64,000 bases of DNA, from assembly GCF_000276665.1 (NCBI RefSeq), contig NW_004955477.1, positions 2,992,132 through 3,056,131 on the forward strand. The letters are read 5' to 3'. The notes beneath the pieces were generated by a model. That model was not told where the DNA came from, did not search any database, and worked only from the letters and a program-made list of their open reading frames with translations. The DNA is from Chinchilla lanigera. Lineage: Eukaryota; Chordata; Mammalia; Rodentia; Chinchillidae. The position numbers and the translations under genes were made by a program. Positions 45,263-56,221 of this stretch are shown piece by piece; within the stretch, counting starts at the first letter, position 1; every line of letters starts with the position of its first letter.

Positions 45263-48200
45263 ACACATTCATGGCTAAGAACTCAGGTGCAAATGCAGCA
45301 TTTGGCCCAGCCCCACTGCTATTCAAGCCATGGGCAGATGGTGGCGGCACAGGCCAACCCAACCTCTGGGCTAGTTTACAGGCCTGGAGGGACACTGGGT
45401 AATATGGCCACCAAGCACCAGGGCTAGCCTGCAGGTTCTCCACCTCACAAAGGATCTCTTGGCTCCCAGGCTACTGAGCCTCTCAAAATGGCACCACCAC
45501 TATTTGATAGATGGACCACAAGAACACATCACACAGGTACTCTAGGGAAGGGATGTCCTTCCACTGCTGAGGCCCCACCCTCCTGCAAGAGCCCCAGCAA
45601 GGTGGCCCTTGAGGAAGAAAAGACTTCCCATGGGGCTGCAGCAGGTGAGGTCCCTCCTCCAAAAAACTGAACTGGCCACCTTAAGCAGTGTCTACCTGCC
45701 CTGGAAGGGCCATCTGAGCACTCCCTGTCTTCCCCACCCCTTACCTGGCCTAACTCTTGGGGAGGGTGTGGATGCCACAAAACCCACAACAGAAGAAGGG
45801 GTCAGTATGGGAACTGCTGCCAGGGAAGAAGGTAGGAAGGAGGGCTGTACATGCTTGGGGGGTTGTGGGGGTGCAGATGGGAAGCTCAGAGTAGATGGGG
45901 GCTGGAGACGCCAGTAGCCACAAGAAAGCAGCCTCTCCCTGACCCTGTCACTGTGCACCACACACTGGCCACGTATGTGTAATCTACCCTCTAACCAGGA
46001 CCTCAGGCTGCCGCCATGATAGCACAAGCCCCCACAAATACTGCCTGTGTTGGCCCAGCCTCTAAGGCTGAAACTGCCCTCAGAAAGGGCTTGCCCTCTG
46101 GCATGAAGCAATATGGAATTGTGATGTGGTCACTGTGTGGAAAAAGCCAAGAAAGTGCCAATGTGTGATGCACAGCAAACTGTACTGCGTATCAAAAACA
46201 GGTAACCTCTTAGGTCTTGTTCACACAGGTAACCTTCCCAGATCTGTTACTTTCCCACAGGCAGGACACTCCTATCATTCAATGCCACTAACTATTGCTT
46301 TGTAATACATACACCATATTAATTAACTTTGAAACAATTATGGGGGGAGGGGTCCTGAAAACTAATTCTTTGGCATCAAAACACCCACGGTCAAGCCAAT
46401 ACTTCATTATACCCTGATGTCCAAGAGTTTTGACTTTAAGAAAACATGTCCCCCAGGCAAAATCTGTACATACAAGGCTTCACGGAGAAATGTTTATGGA
46501 AATTTAGTAATATTAAATACATTCTGCTGGTTTTAGGTTTTAAGAATGCAAAATGGCCCAACAGCCAAGATTTGAGAACTCTTGTCTTCAAATATAAGGA
46601 CAGCCAGTGGAAAAACTGTAAGGCAAGTCTTGGAACTCTGCCACTTTCTTAAAGAAAATAAAATAGGATATCTTCCCAGTGTGGTCTCAGATGCAGCCAA
46701 TTAATATGTCCATTCCTCTCCTCTGTCCTTCAGTGTTTGAGTTACAGGCACCACAGAGCCCACAGCCCCTAGGAGAGCAAGGTGAGAGGATACACTGCCC
46801 CGGTGCTGTTAGCTGGGCTGCCACGGCGGGAGTCACCCAGCCCAAGTGGCTCCAGGAGGGAAAAACAAATGAGGGCGTGGGAACAGCAGATGGGAGGGTT
46901 GGCAGCATCGGGAGAAAGGAACAGGAAAGCAAATTGATAAATGGGTGCTGCTGATCAGGGCTGGTGCTGGCCAAGTTTTGAAAGGGGAAAAAAAAAACAG
47001 TAGATCCATGAGCAGTAACCCACACAACTACGTCATTTTGTAAAATCAAGCTGCGCTCCCACACCCAAAATTGCCCAACTGGCCAGGACAGCCCAGGCAG
47101 CTGCTGAGAGCAATCTGACCCCAGGCTCCCTGGGGCCTAGCTGGTCCCCATGTGTCTGTATGGAAGTGGGGGGATCACAGACTATGCAGTTGCCCTGACT
47201 TGGAAAGACCGGGGTGGTAGAAGTGCTTGCCAGTCAGCCAGGACTCTGTTAAACTGGCCAGTCAAAGCAGGTCTTGACCCTGAGGTCTCTACCAAACCAA
47301 CCAGACCATGTTGCAGTCTTCACCCCAACAGAAACCCTTGAAAGTGCCTCCTTCTCTGGCTTCTCAATAGCTCCAAACAGCAGCTGAAGAAGAAAGCTAC
47401 CAGCTGGGGCATACACGGCTACAGCTGCGAGCTACCTGAAAAGCTGCAAGAACCAGAGGAGACGAGCTCACCATCCAGATAGAGGCAACTACTGACAAGT
47501 TTCTCCCTGACCGGTGGCAGAGGCAGCAGACATGGGCCAGATCACCCTGTAGAGGTTTCCGGATGCTCAGTTCATGAAATGGCACCAGAGCGAGGCAGAA
47601 CTTCCACAACAAGCTTTAATGTAAGATTGGATGATGCAAAAGCAGCATGTTCGCTGCTCCCCGGAGACCGAGGAGGACCCTGCACACTGTAGTAGGCATC
47701 TTGCAGGGGGCATGCTCTCTGAAAACTTGACATTCCATCCCCTGCTCCACCCCACATCTGAGAGCCAACCAGAGGATTTGAAACTTAGACAAAAATTAGA
47801 AACCACGTAAGATGAAAAAGAATAGGGGAGAGAGCGAACGAGAAAGAAATATGTTGGGTAACTCCTGATACATATGGAGCTATCTCAATAGATTATAAGT
47901 ACTCCAAAATATTTAAAGACATAGGAGAAATACCTATAGGTCAAATGGAAAATGGAATACAAAACACATATTCCAATCTTATATTTAAAAATATCCCGGG
48001 TTGAATTTTATTTTTTAATATATACATATATGCATGAGACAGAAAATATATCCCAAGTGTTATTTCTCCATGCTAAGATTAAAGATGATTTTTAAAAGAG
48101 ACAACATACCCTTAATTTTCTTCATACTTCCCTGTCTCTCCAGGTTCTACACAGAGCATGCTTTCCTACAATGGGCACAAGGTTGTGGGGCTCCTGGGTC

Positions 48201-49017
48201 AGGAGGGATGCTGCCTGGGCTGCTTGTGCGTTCCTTTCCAGCCTCACCACAGTGGTATCACGAAAAGGCTCCAGTAAGATACAAGTAGCTAAGTAATAGC
48301 TGCCCTTCCAAGGTGGGTTTTCAAGGAAGTATCCCCTCCACCACCGTCGTGAAGCAAGATGTCCCCCTTGCAATATCAATGCATAAGTCCAAACTGCAAT
48401 GGCCAATTAACTTGAGAGAATGGTGGGGGTGAGAGGCACTGTGGGAATCTCTGGGGCCCTGACAGGCACAGCAGGTGTCCTAAGGGTTTCAGAAAGGTGG
48501 CCTTCTTTTCAGCAGGCTGTGGCCAAGTTCTCGGCCATGAAGTATGAGCAGAAAAAAGCATTAAGAAAAGCAGCCTGACTTGAGACTCCAAAGACCAACT
48601 CCACAATCTCTGAAAATCTCTGAGCAGCTGTAGGTTTCAACACTATGGATCAATGGGCTACATGTGGAACGCTGACCAAGAACATGAAGACGGGGAAAAA
48701 CAACACAGCCAGGTAGTGGCCACTCACACCCTGTTCTCCCACATGGCTTTCCACCAGTGACATCACCGCCCTTTAGATGTTGTGAAAGGCATTTACCAGG
48801 ATTCTTGTTTGTTAATTTGGCTGGTCAGCTCCCTGAGAGCAGACAGAGAAACCAATTTTTACCCTGAGAACTTAGAACCCAACCAGTGGTTAAGCACGCC
48901 AGTGATAGGCTGTAAGTGACCCAGGATCAAGTCAGCTCTCAGCTTTTCCCTCTTCTCAGAGAGCCCAGGGTGTAGAGGTACAGTCCTCATACCTGAGACC
49001 TAGGGGAAGGGCCACCA
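45263..49017. other. long unique stretch, GC-moderate, no gene recognised
   Basis: Several overlapping open frames (45529-46111, 46679-47064, 47397-47806, 48122-48606) occur on both strands. Opposite-strand overlap, no shared domain and no clear splice-site pattern argue against coding. A TA-rich run lies at about 48010-48035. I recognise no mobile element here, so unannotated old repeats are possible. Confidence 0.35.
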
Positions 49018-49100
49018 GTGTGGGGATCAGATGACATATTCCATGTACAGTGCTCAGCCTGGAGCCTGGCACACCAGAGGCACCTCATATTAGCTGTGTT
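49018..49100 (+). mobile_element. MIR 3' fragment
   Basis: 'gatgacatattccatgtac', 'agtgctcagcctggagcc' and 'tggcacaccagaggcacc' match the last third of a MIR element. Confidence 0.5.
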
Positions 49101-49511
49101 GTTTAGCAAATGCTTTATTAACATGGCTAGATGAACTATAAAATCCATTGTCCTGGGAAGAAAACAAGCCTGAAGGAAATTTGGTTCCATTTTAACACTA
49201 CTCCTAACTTTTTAAAAATTGTACTTTGCAGAAACCCACTTGCAAGAAGCCAAGTACCACAGAAGCTAGCACATAAAGAAACTGCAAACCCAAGGTTTCA
49301 AAGAAGCCCCCAAAGAACTAACTGAAGGGAAATTCAAGTATCTAAAATGTATTTTCTCTGGGAGCAACAGAAGGAGTCACTCACAGTGCCAGGAGTGTTA
49401 CAGCATCCAAAAATGGAGAAACCAGGGCCAGGTGTGTTGGCACACCCTTGGAATCCCAGCACTTGGGAGGCTGAGGCAGGAGGATCTTGGTGAGTTGAAA
49501 GGCCAGCCTGA

Positions 49512-49600
49512 GGGCTGGGGATATAGCTCAGTGGCACAAGCGCCTGCCTAGCAAGTGCAAGGTCCTGAGTTTGATTCCAAGTACCAAAAGAAAAAAAAAA
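49512..49600 (+). mobile_element. ID SINE, first unit of a tandem pair
   Basis: 'gggctggggatatagctcag', 'cgcctgcctagcaagtgc', 'gagtttgattccaagtacc' and an A-rich tail make a full ID. It is followed directly by a second ID. Only the outer pair of direct repeats (49498-49511 and 49693-49706) is clear. Confidence 0.9.
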
Positions 49601-49604
49601 TGGG

Positions 49605-49692
49605 GGGGCTGGGGATTTAGCTCAGCAGCACAGTGCCTGCCTGGCAAGTGCAAGGTCGTGAGCTCGATTCCCTGTACAGGGAAAAAAAAAAA
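49605..49692 (+). mobile_element. ID SINE, second unit of a tandem pair
   Basis: 'ggggctggggatttagctc', 'tgcctgcctggcaagtgc', 'gtgagctcgattccctgtac' and an A-run. It differs from the first unit at several positions, so it is not a simple local duplication. It either came in as a dimer or landed in the A-tail of the first unit. Confidence 0.9.
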
Positions 49693-49734
49693 AAAGGCCA
49701 GCCTGAACTTCATAGTGAGGTCCTGTCTCAATAC

Positions 49735-50003
49735 CAAAAAAGAAAGGGGAGGGGGAGGGGAGAGAAGCAAAGGGAAGAGAAGGGAGGGGAGGGGAAGGGA
49801 AATAAAGAGAGGGGAAAGGAGGGGAAGGGGAAGAAGAAGGGGAGGCGAGGGGAAGGAAAGGGGAAGGGGGGGAGGGAAAGGAGCAGGGGGGGGAGGGAAA
49901 GGGGAGCAAAAGGAGAAGGGGAGCAGGGAAGGGAGGGGAAAGGCAGGGGAAGCGGAGGGGAAGAAGAAAAGAAGGGAAAGGGGCAGGGAAGGAGAGGAGA
50001 AGC
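49735..50003 (+). repeat. polypurine tract of about 265 bases
   Basis: Nearly all bases are A or G (only scattered C, for example in agcaaagg and ggcgagg), in irregular gggga, ggaaa and gggag units. It starts right at the A-tail of the interrupted B1. The open frames of 155-203 codons on the plus strand (Gly/Lys/Glu/Arg-rich) and 185 on the minus strand (Pro/Ser/Phe/Leu-rich) are artefacts of this composition. Confidence 0.95.
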
Positions 50004-50524
50004 CAAAGCTCAGGTCAGGCAGGTCCTCAGCAACAAGGGAAACTGTCTTAACAAGGTCCTTTCCACTCCCCACAGTCAGCCACACTTCACAGTGGAGTAA
50101 ACCTTCAGCAATTGCTCAGTACCTACAACAGGACAGACATCCCTTCACACGACGTCAGAGTGCCGAGACCACCCAGTTATGATGGTCCCCAACCCAGACA
50201 CCCAGAAGGACCTGGCACAGGGAGAGAAATGCCAAATGCTAGACCGGCCCGTGGCTCACTCAGCCAGAGAACCTACCCCAAGCACCACCAAGTGGACTTC
50301 TAGCCCTGTCATCAACCAAGTACAAAACAAGCGGACAATGCTTACATCTTGATTCAGCAAAAAAACAACTGCAGAGCCCTGGAAGAACACGGAGCAAGTA
50401 AACATCTATTGATTCATGTGCATCGAGTAACTAACACTGCGAGTCCTGGACTAACCTGGCACACGTATGTAACTGCTTACTTGTACTTCATTAGTTTTGA
50501 AAGTACAGACAGCCTTTTAGCGTG
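50004..50524. other. unique non-coding sequence
   Basis: No repeat or exon is recognised. Confidence 0.4.
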
Positions 50525-50634
50525 GCTATCCATAGGGGCCTCACTATGTAGTCCAGCTTGGCCTAGAACTCAAGATTCTCCTGCATCAGCCTGAGGGCCA
50601 GGGTTTCAGGTGTGTGCCATCACACCTGCTCCCC
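50525..50634 (-). mobile_element. B1 SINE, antisense, 5' part of the plus-strand view truncated
   Basis: 'ggggcctcactatgtagtcc', 'agcttggcctagaactcaag', 'ctcctgcatcagcctgagg' and 'gtgccatcacacctgctcc' follow a reversed B1 without the internal duplication. Confidence 0.85.
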
Positions 50635-51049
50635 GGAGTTTTATTCATCTGTGTGTGTGCACCTTGCATTGCATTTCACATATTTAAACACGTCCATGTA
50701 TGGACCCTCAGAATGCAGTGCAAGGTGCGTTCTGAAAGCATGACAGTTCCAATATTCACTCAGTGTACAACTGTGTGTGTCAGTCTCAGGATTTCCAATT
50801 TTCCAGTTTTCACTAAAGCATGCCCAAACCACGGAGGTGTGCAAGACTTCTGCCAAAAGATCCTGTGGACATAGCCTCTGCGTGTAGTGCATCAGGCAGA
50901 CACCTTACATGTTATTCTCAGAGCATAACTACTAATATGCAGAACACTGAAATTCAAAAACACTCCGTCCAAAGTTTTGTTTCTTCACGTAGTTCAGCCA
51001 ACATGCACTGTGCAAAAACACACAACACAGATGAATTAAACTCTCAAGG
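50635..51049. other. unique non-coding sequence
   Basis: No exon or named repeat is recognised; three short open frames overlap here on both strands. Confidence 0.4.
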
Positions 51050-51172
51050 GAGCAGGTGTGGTGGCACACACCTATAATCCCAGCACTCAGAAGGCTGATG
51101 CAGGAGGATCTTGAGTTCTAGGCCAACCTGGACTACATAGTGAGACCCTGTCTCAGAAAAACTGGAAAACAA
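51050..51172 (+). mobile_element. B1 SINE
   Basis: 'gcaggtgtggtggcacacac', 'ctataatcccagcactcag', 'ggccaacctggactacatag' and 'tgagaccctgtctcagaaaa' are a clear B1 lacking the internal duplication. The tail is short. Confidence 0.93.
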
Positions 51173-52919
51173 ATACAGTAACAGAAACTCACAAGGGGCT
51201 CTTCTGCTGATTTCAAAAACCAACCAAACCATCATGCCAACAGCTCCCCAGCAACATCTGCTGAGACAGGTGTAGAGAAATGGGACAAGCTACATGAGGG
51301 CCATAGAAAAAGTCCAGCTCTTCAGGACACCAAATAAAAAGTGGTCTTTGAACTCTCAGGTCTCTAAAATGGGTTTCCTTTTATCCAAAATTCCAGTACA
51401 AGACTAGGTGAGAAATTTATGAATACACAGAAACAAATGAATGACACATGAAACTTCAGGAATTAAATGAGGTGAGGAAAAATCAACCCTCAAAGGTTAC
51501 AGAACATTTTTAAATGACAAAATTAAGAAATGGCAAGAAGATTAGTTGTTGCCAGGCACAGGACCAGGAAGGGGGCAAAAATCCAACTCCAGAATGTTCT
51601 TTCAGCGAGCTGGGTCTTACAAGACAGTTATTCCATGTATAGCAGTGTAGCCAGCCAGGGACTGTCTACAAAAGGACAATGGGGATATTCTTAAAGTGGG
51701 GTATGCAGAAATCTACATGTGTGATAAAACATTAGCAAATACACATCCAGACCACAGAGGGGAAATCAGAATAGTTTCACTGGACTTTATCAATGTCAAT
51801 GTCCAGGCTGTGTTACTGTTACCATAGCTTTGCAAGATCTTCCCACTGGGGAGGGGAGGGAAGGGTGGATCTAGGATTATTTCAAAGTAAAAACGTTAAA
51901 AGAAATAGTACACGGGTCTGTCCAATTTTTTCGGTTTCGTTTGGCTCATGCTGATTAACAAGCAGGGCAGTTCCTTTCTCTAGTGGACTGATGCTTTAGG
52001 CAGAGCCATGGGCAACTGGCCCTGTGGACACAGCACAGGCCACAGACTGGAGGTGGTGTCCTCCGACTCCCTGGGGCACGGGAGAGTTCTGAACCCTGAC
52101 CTTCTCCGCAGGAGCTGGCAAAGATGCCTGCTACGTCAGTTCTTTCCTGGGAACAGGCATGGCTGCCAGGCTCTCTCTCCCCCAGCTGTTGCTTGCCCAG
52201 GGCTCCCTGGGCCACATCCGACAGGGGGCACCTTCCCCGGTGCAACAGCCTTAGAGAGGAGAGAAAAGCAACCATAGGGCAGGTCTGTACAGGGTGAGTG
52301 GACCATACTGGCAGGCAGAACTCTCTAGACTCCCTGACCCAGCCTGGCTGAATCGAAACTACAGGCAGCAGGCTGGAATAGGACACAACTGTCTGGGCTG
52401 ACACACACAATTGTACGCTGAGCTGGCCGGCTTCCAAAACCCAGTTCGCTCAAAGAAAGTTCTGGAGCTGCAGCGTCCTAGCAGAGCACCAGGGTCAAGT
52501 GAGCTGCCTGCCCCAGCGCAGACCCATAGATCCCTGCTTCGCCAGCAGCCCAGGGACCTGGCTGGTGCCCACAGACTCCACATCAGCCTTTTGTACCAGG
52601 CGAAAGGTCTTCTGTGGCACCGCGTGTGTCTGTCCTCTCAGATCCCCCGCTGCCTGCCTTTCAAGGAGAGCTGGCATACGCACTGCACTCTGCTCGGACT
52701 CCCAGTCACTCCCCACTGATTCAAAGAATCCAAAAGAAGAAAACTGTGGGACTCTCTTCCCCATTTCTGCCCGCATTGTCTTCGGGGCTATACTTTTTTT
52801 CAATTCGTTCCACAAGAGTTTATCTTTACTATCTCCCAGCAATGATAATGAAAATAACTCCTCCTCCCCAAAATGCACCATGATGTGCACAGATAAAAAA
52901 AATTTCAACAACAACACTA
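51173..52919. other. unique sequence, moderately GC-rich at 52000-52700
   Basis: Between about 51955 and 52940 several open frames of 100-160 codons overlap on both strands. The base composition (C- and G-rich, few stops) explains these; none shows a known domain. An unrecognised exon or lncRNA cannot be excluded. Confidence 0.35.
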
Positions 52920-53330
52920 TTTTTCTGGTTCTGTAAACCCTTAAATGGCCATTTACTCAAAGAGCTGAACTACTACTTTCCAACCACCAACATTGCTCAG
53001 CTTCAGAGCTGCTGGAAAAATAACCAGTGAATCTTCCACACGAATAGAAATTACATTCTACATAAATTAAATATATAATTTGATTAAACATGTTTATGTC
53101 TTTGTGATGACATTTAAAATAGAAGTAATCATTTTCTTTTTTAAAAGAAAAACTCTTTCAAATATAATTTGAAGCTGTCAAACCAATCTTCTACTACAGA
53201 TCTTTTAAATGTCACATACCTTCAAAAGAGGATGGCAGTTTCCTTTTAAATATGCAATTCCAAACAGTGCGCTCTGAATCAAGAATGTATTAAAATACAC
53301 TGCTGGCATTTATCCCCATTTAAGCAGGCC
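52920..53330. promoter_or_regulatory. candidate conserved non-coding element (unproven)
   Basis: AT-rich and repeat-free: 'aaattaaatatataatttg' and 'ttgatgacatttaaaatag'-like words around 53060-53120. No open frame. The claim rests on composition and lack of repeats only. Confidence 0.22.
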
Positions 53331-53817
53331 CTCTCCCCTCCCTTGGGATGGAGTGCTCAGAAGTGCAGCAGGAGGCGTCTCTCCCCTAGAACAACCTGGG
53401 GCAGTTGGTGCCACTGCTGCTAGCTGTAATCACGGGGCTCAAAACCAAGCCATACTCCCAACACGTCAAGGGGGCAAAGGTATCCTCTGCAGATTCTCCC
53501 AGCTTCCTCCCAGATGGCTCACTGAACTCTGTGTAACCCAATTTGGGTACAGCATCAACGGCCCAATTGTAAGACAGTGTTAATCAGATGCAAGAAAACC
53601 CCGAACTCATTCTCATAAGTCAATGACCTACATATTCTATTGCTTATTCGCCATCTCAGTAGCAAACACGGTGCTATATTTAAACACACAGCACAGATAT
53701 CTTTCTTCTAAAACGCTTAGACAGACAGATAAGCCTTATATTCCAGCCTTCCTCTTCTCAACACAAGGAGAGCAAGAAACCTCAAATGTTTGGGAAACTG
53801 GAGAAAGCGGTGCAGTC
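53331..53817. other. unique non-coding sequence
   Basis: No named repeat or gene is recognised. The sequence just upstream of the U6 fragment is ordinary. Confidence 0.4.
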
Positions 53818-53832
53818 TATTTTTCCATTGCT

Positions 53833-53861
53833 GTGCTTGCTTCGGCAGCACATAGATGAAA
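53833..53861 (+). pseudogene. 5' fragment of U6 snRNA retroinserted, with target-site duplication
   Basis: The 22 bases gtgcttgcttcggcagcaca plus ta match the 5' end of U6 snRNA (first stem-loop) with one C-to-T change, then gatgaaaa in place of the normal continuation. The 13-bp repeat tatttttccattg is identical at 53818-53830 and 53863-53875. This is a tiny non-functional retrocopy; the rest of U6 is absent. Confidence 0.85.
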
Positions 53862-53928
53862 ATATTTTTCCATTGTTTTGATTAGGAGATATGAAGTGAC
53901 ATTTTCATAAGCAACAAACATGAGTAAC

Positions 53929-53966
53929 ATTACTACTGAAACTTTGGATTACTACTGAAACTTTGG
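53929..53966 (+). repeat. perfect 19-bp tandem duplication
   Basis: The unit attactactgaaactttgg is present twice in direct contact (53929-53947 and 53948-53966) with no mismatch, which indicates a recent slippage or repair duplication. It lies about 55 bases from the U6 insertion. Confidence 0.95.
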
Positions 53967-55037
53967 CCGAGAGAAAAAATAGACGGAATGCCTTCAGTTT
54001 ATCATAGGTAAAAGGCACACACCAAGTGTCCAAAACTAAGTCAAGAAAGGGAGGAATTGGTGTGAATATTTCCCAACTATAGAACGCTGAAATAAGGAAG
54101 CAGTATCTAAATAATACTGGAGCCAGCAGTGGACAGCATAGTTTAGGGGCAGCCACTGCCCATCTCTTGGTATTTCTCCCAAATCTGATGAAGAGTAAGT
54201 AGTCAGCTCCTTCCACCCAGTTTCAAGGGTGATCCTAAGAAATACCAGGATAGAGTGTTTAGGAAAGCAACAGAGGACATGCCCAACCCTGATGAAATCA
54301 AAGAACACACCTTCCTCCTTGGGAAGTGGTGGCTGGACTCTGTCCCACACCCCTCCAGGGAAGCCATTCACCTGGACTGTGGTACCATGTATGGCCTGGG
54401 AGAGGGCTGGAATCACTTCACAGCAAGGCTTTCTGGGTGACTGGCAAATCACTCAGCCTCCCAGAACTGGAACTTCTCATGAGCACAGGAGAAGACTTTT
54501 AACTCAAAGAAACCAACCAGGATTTTCTTACTCAAATCTGAATTCTACTTTAAAACAGGCAGTCATGAAACAACCAGAGTTGATTCTCAAAAGTCACTGG
54601 GGCTTGGAAGAAATCCAGACTGTAGGAAATCAAACGACACAAAGGGAATTTCTCTCTTCTTTGGTTCTGGCAAATCGCCTTCCTTGGGTGCAAATCCCAC
54701 TTCCAGGTAGGAATGGGAAAGGCCAGGGGCCAGCTCCCACAAGCTGGCTGATCCGAGGGTGCACAAGTACCACATCCAAGGGTGCAGACAGCGGAGCCAG
54801 AAAGTCACAGATGAACCGAAACACATGACAGTGCCAGGTCCCAGGACCCTCGACTCGTACAGTGATGCATCTGTTCCTTGCCTCTGAAGGCTGAGGGCGC
54901 TCACTCCCACCTCCCCACGCTTTCACCCTGCAGAAGAGACCATCTTTTCTCTCAGGGGCCAACTTTTCTTTATTTTGCCCTCGTTACCAAGCCTTTGTTC
55001 TGATCACTCCAACATATATACATAACACATCAATAAA
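53967..55037. other. unique sequence with a MIR-like piece
   Basis: Around 54435-54485, 'tttctgggtgactggcaaat' and 'cactcagcctcccagaac' resemble the MIR core. The 199-codon frame at 54229-54828 starts at GTG, overlaps opposite-strand frames and has no recognised domain. Confidence 0.4.
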
Positions 55038-55245
55038 CCTGTCTGCACAGATGGTCCCTGACTAATGATGATTCAACTTGCAACCGTGCAAAAGTTATAC
55101 ACATTCGGTAGAACCTGTACTTTGAATTTAGAACTTTGATCTCTTTCCCAGGCTAGTGACACAAGGTCCGAGCCTCTCATAAAGCTGGGAGGCGGCAACG
55201 GGCCTCAGCTCCCAGTCAGCCACAGCTGACTGTATTAACTGACCT
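55038..55245 (+). mobile_element. Tigger-related DNA transposon fragment, tentative
   Basis: 'atggtccctgactaatgatg', 'attcaacttgcaaccgtgc', 'acattcggtagaacctgtac', 'tttgaatttagaactttgat', 'tcccaggctagtgacac' and 'cagctcccagtcagccacag' follow, in order, a mammalian DNA-transposon consensus that I associate with the Tigger group. The subfamily name is not certain. Confidence 0.6.
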
Positions 55246-56077
55246 AGTCCTCAAGGTGTTTCAGGTTTTACCCCTATCAGAAGTCATCCCTGAAAGTGCC
55301 CCTCACAGAATGGCCTCCCCACGAATGTCCCTCAACACTGTACTTCTGGCTGTTTCCCAGGATTCCGGGCACAAGCAGCAGCTATGGGACCCGAGCCTGG
55401 TAGGCTGCCAGATCCAAGTTTGCGGCAGAGGGCTTCACAGAGATCACTATGCCTCTCAACATGTCTCCCTGTGGCAAGAAATTTCTTTCTAGGATCAGCT
55501 CAAGGATGCAGCTTGGCAGATGCTAAACTCAAGAGAGAGACGCCCCACTCAGGACATCTCTGTTCATTGCAACTATCCTGAACTTTGCAGTTGTTGTATT
55601 TACATTTTTTAATCAACTCTGTCCCTCCCCCAATCTCATCCTCTCCCACAGCAATCCACTTTCTGTATCCTCAAAGTACTTCCTCGAGAGAGGAAGGTTA
55701 TAAAGAAGTAAAATGGAATCCACTCAAGAGGACACCCCGGGAACCCTATAAAACATGCATAACAGCCCCAGACAGTTGGGGAGGCTAGAAGGTGAGAGGC
55801 CACAGCTCCCAGATGCTGGGTTCTTCAACAGCCCACTCATGGTGTGGCGGCTCTGGTGACACCTGTCTGGAACACATACCTAGCCACTGCCCTCACACTT
55901 GTAAGGCAAAATAGAAATGTATGTGCTACTTCATGGTCTTCAGGAGCTGCAGATATCAGCTTCTAAGTCATGAAGGCCAAAAGGGAGACAATTGTTAAAT
56001 AGAACCAGGATCATACCAGAAACCAACCAGAAGGCCCTGGCACTTCACTCTGGACTTACTCATACAGCACTTCATTG
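55246..56077. other. unique non-coding sequence
   Basis: No exon or named repeat is recognised. Confidence 0.4.
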
Positions 56078-56130
56078 GAAAATACGGTATTTTAAAAAAA
56101 AAAAAAAAAAGAAAGAAAATACGGTATTTT
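56078..56130 (+). mobile_element. bare poly(A) insertion with 16-bp target-site duplication
   Basis: The repeat gaaaatacggtatttt is identical at 56078-56093 and 56115-56130. Between them are only seventeen A followed by gaaa, and no recognisable element body. This looks like L1-type target-primed insertion that copied only a poly(A) tail. A plain tandem duplication with A-run expansion is the alternative. Confidence 0.75.
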
Positions 56131-56221
56131 TAGGGGGAAAAGTGGGGGAAAGGCAGGGAATAACGGGGGGGGGGGTCAATAATCATTCTGAATATCCAGG
56201 AAAATCAAGAAGCAAAATCTC

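Larger units (their letters stand above)
49427..49735 (+). mobile_element. B1 SINE interrupted by two head-to-tail IDs
   Basis: The left B1 part ('gccaggtgtgttggcacacc', 'cagcacttgggaggctgagg', up to 'aaaggccagcctga') ends at 49511. The right part resumes at 49693 with the same aaaggccagcctga and runs 'acttcatagtgaggtcctg', 'tctcaataccaaaaaag'. The 14-bp repeat is the target-site duplication of the inserted ID pair. Confidence 0.93.

Noticed and set aside
49571..50182. Open frames of 155-203 codons on plus and 185 on minus strand
   Set aside because: They run through a purine tract and SINE sequence, start at TTG or similar, and have simple Gly/Lys/Glu/Arg or Pro/Ser/Phe/Leu composition forced by base content.
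51955..52936. Cluster of 100-160 codon frames on both strands
   Set aside because: Both strands are open at once because of moderate GC content; no domain or conserved signature is visible, so coding is not supported.
53833..53861. Functional U6 snRNA gene
   Set aside because: Only the first ~22 bases are present, with no U6 body, no pol III TATA/PSE context identified and a flanking duplication showing retro-insertion.
54229..54828. 199-codon plus-strand open frame
   Set aside because: Starts at GTG, overlaps opposite-strand frames of 103-138 codons and shows no known motif; it also crosses a MIR-like piece.
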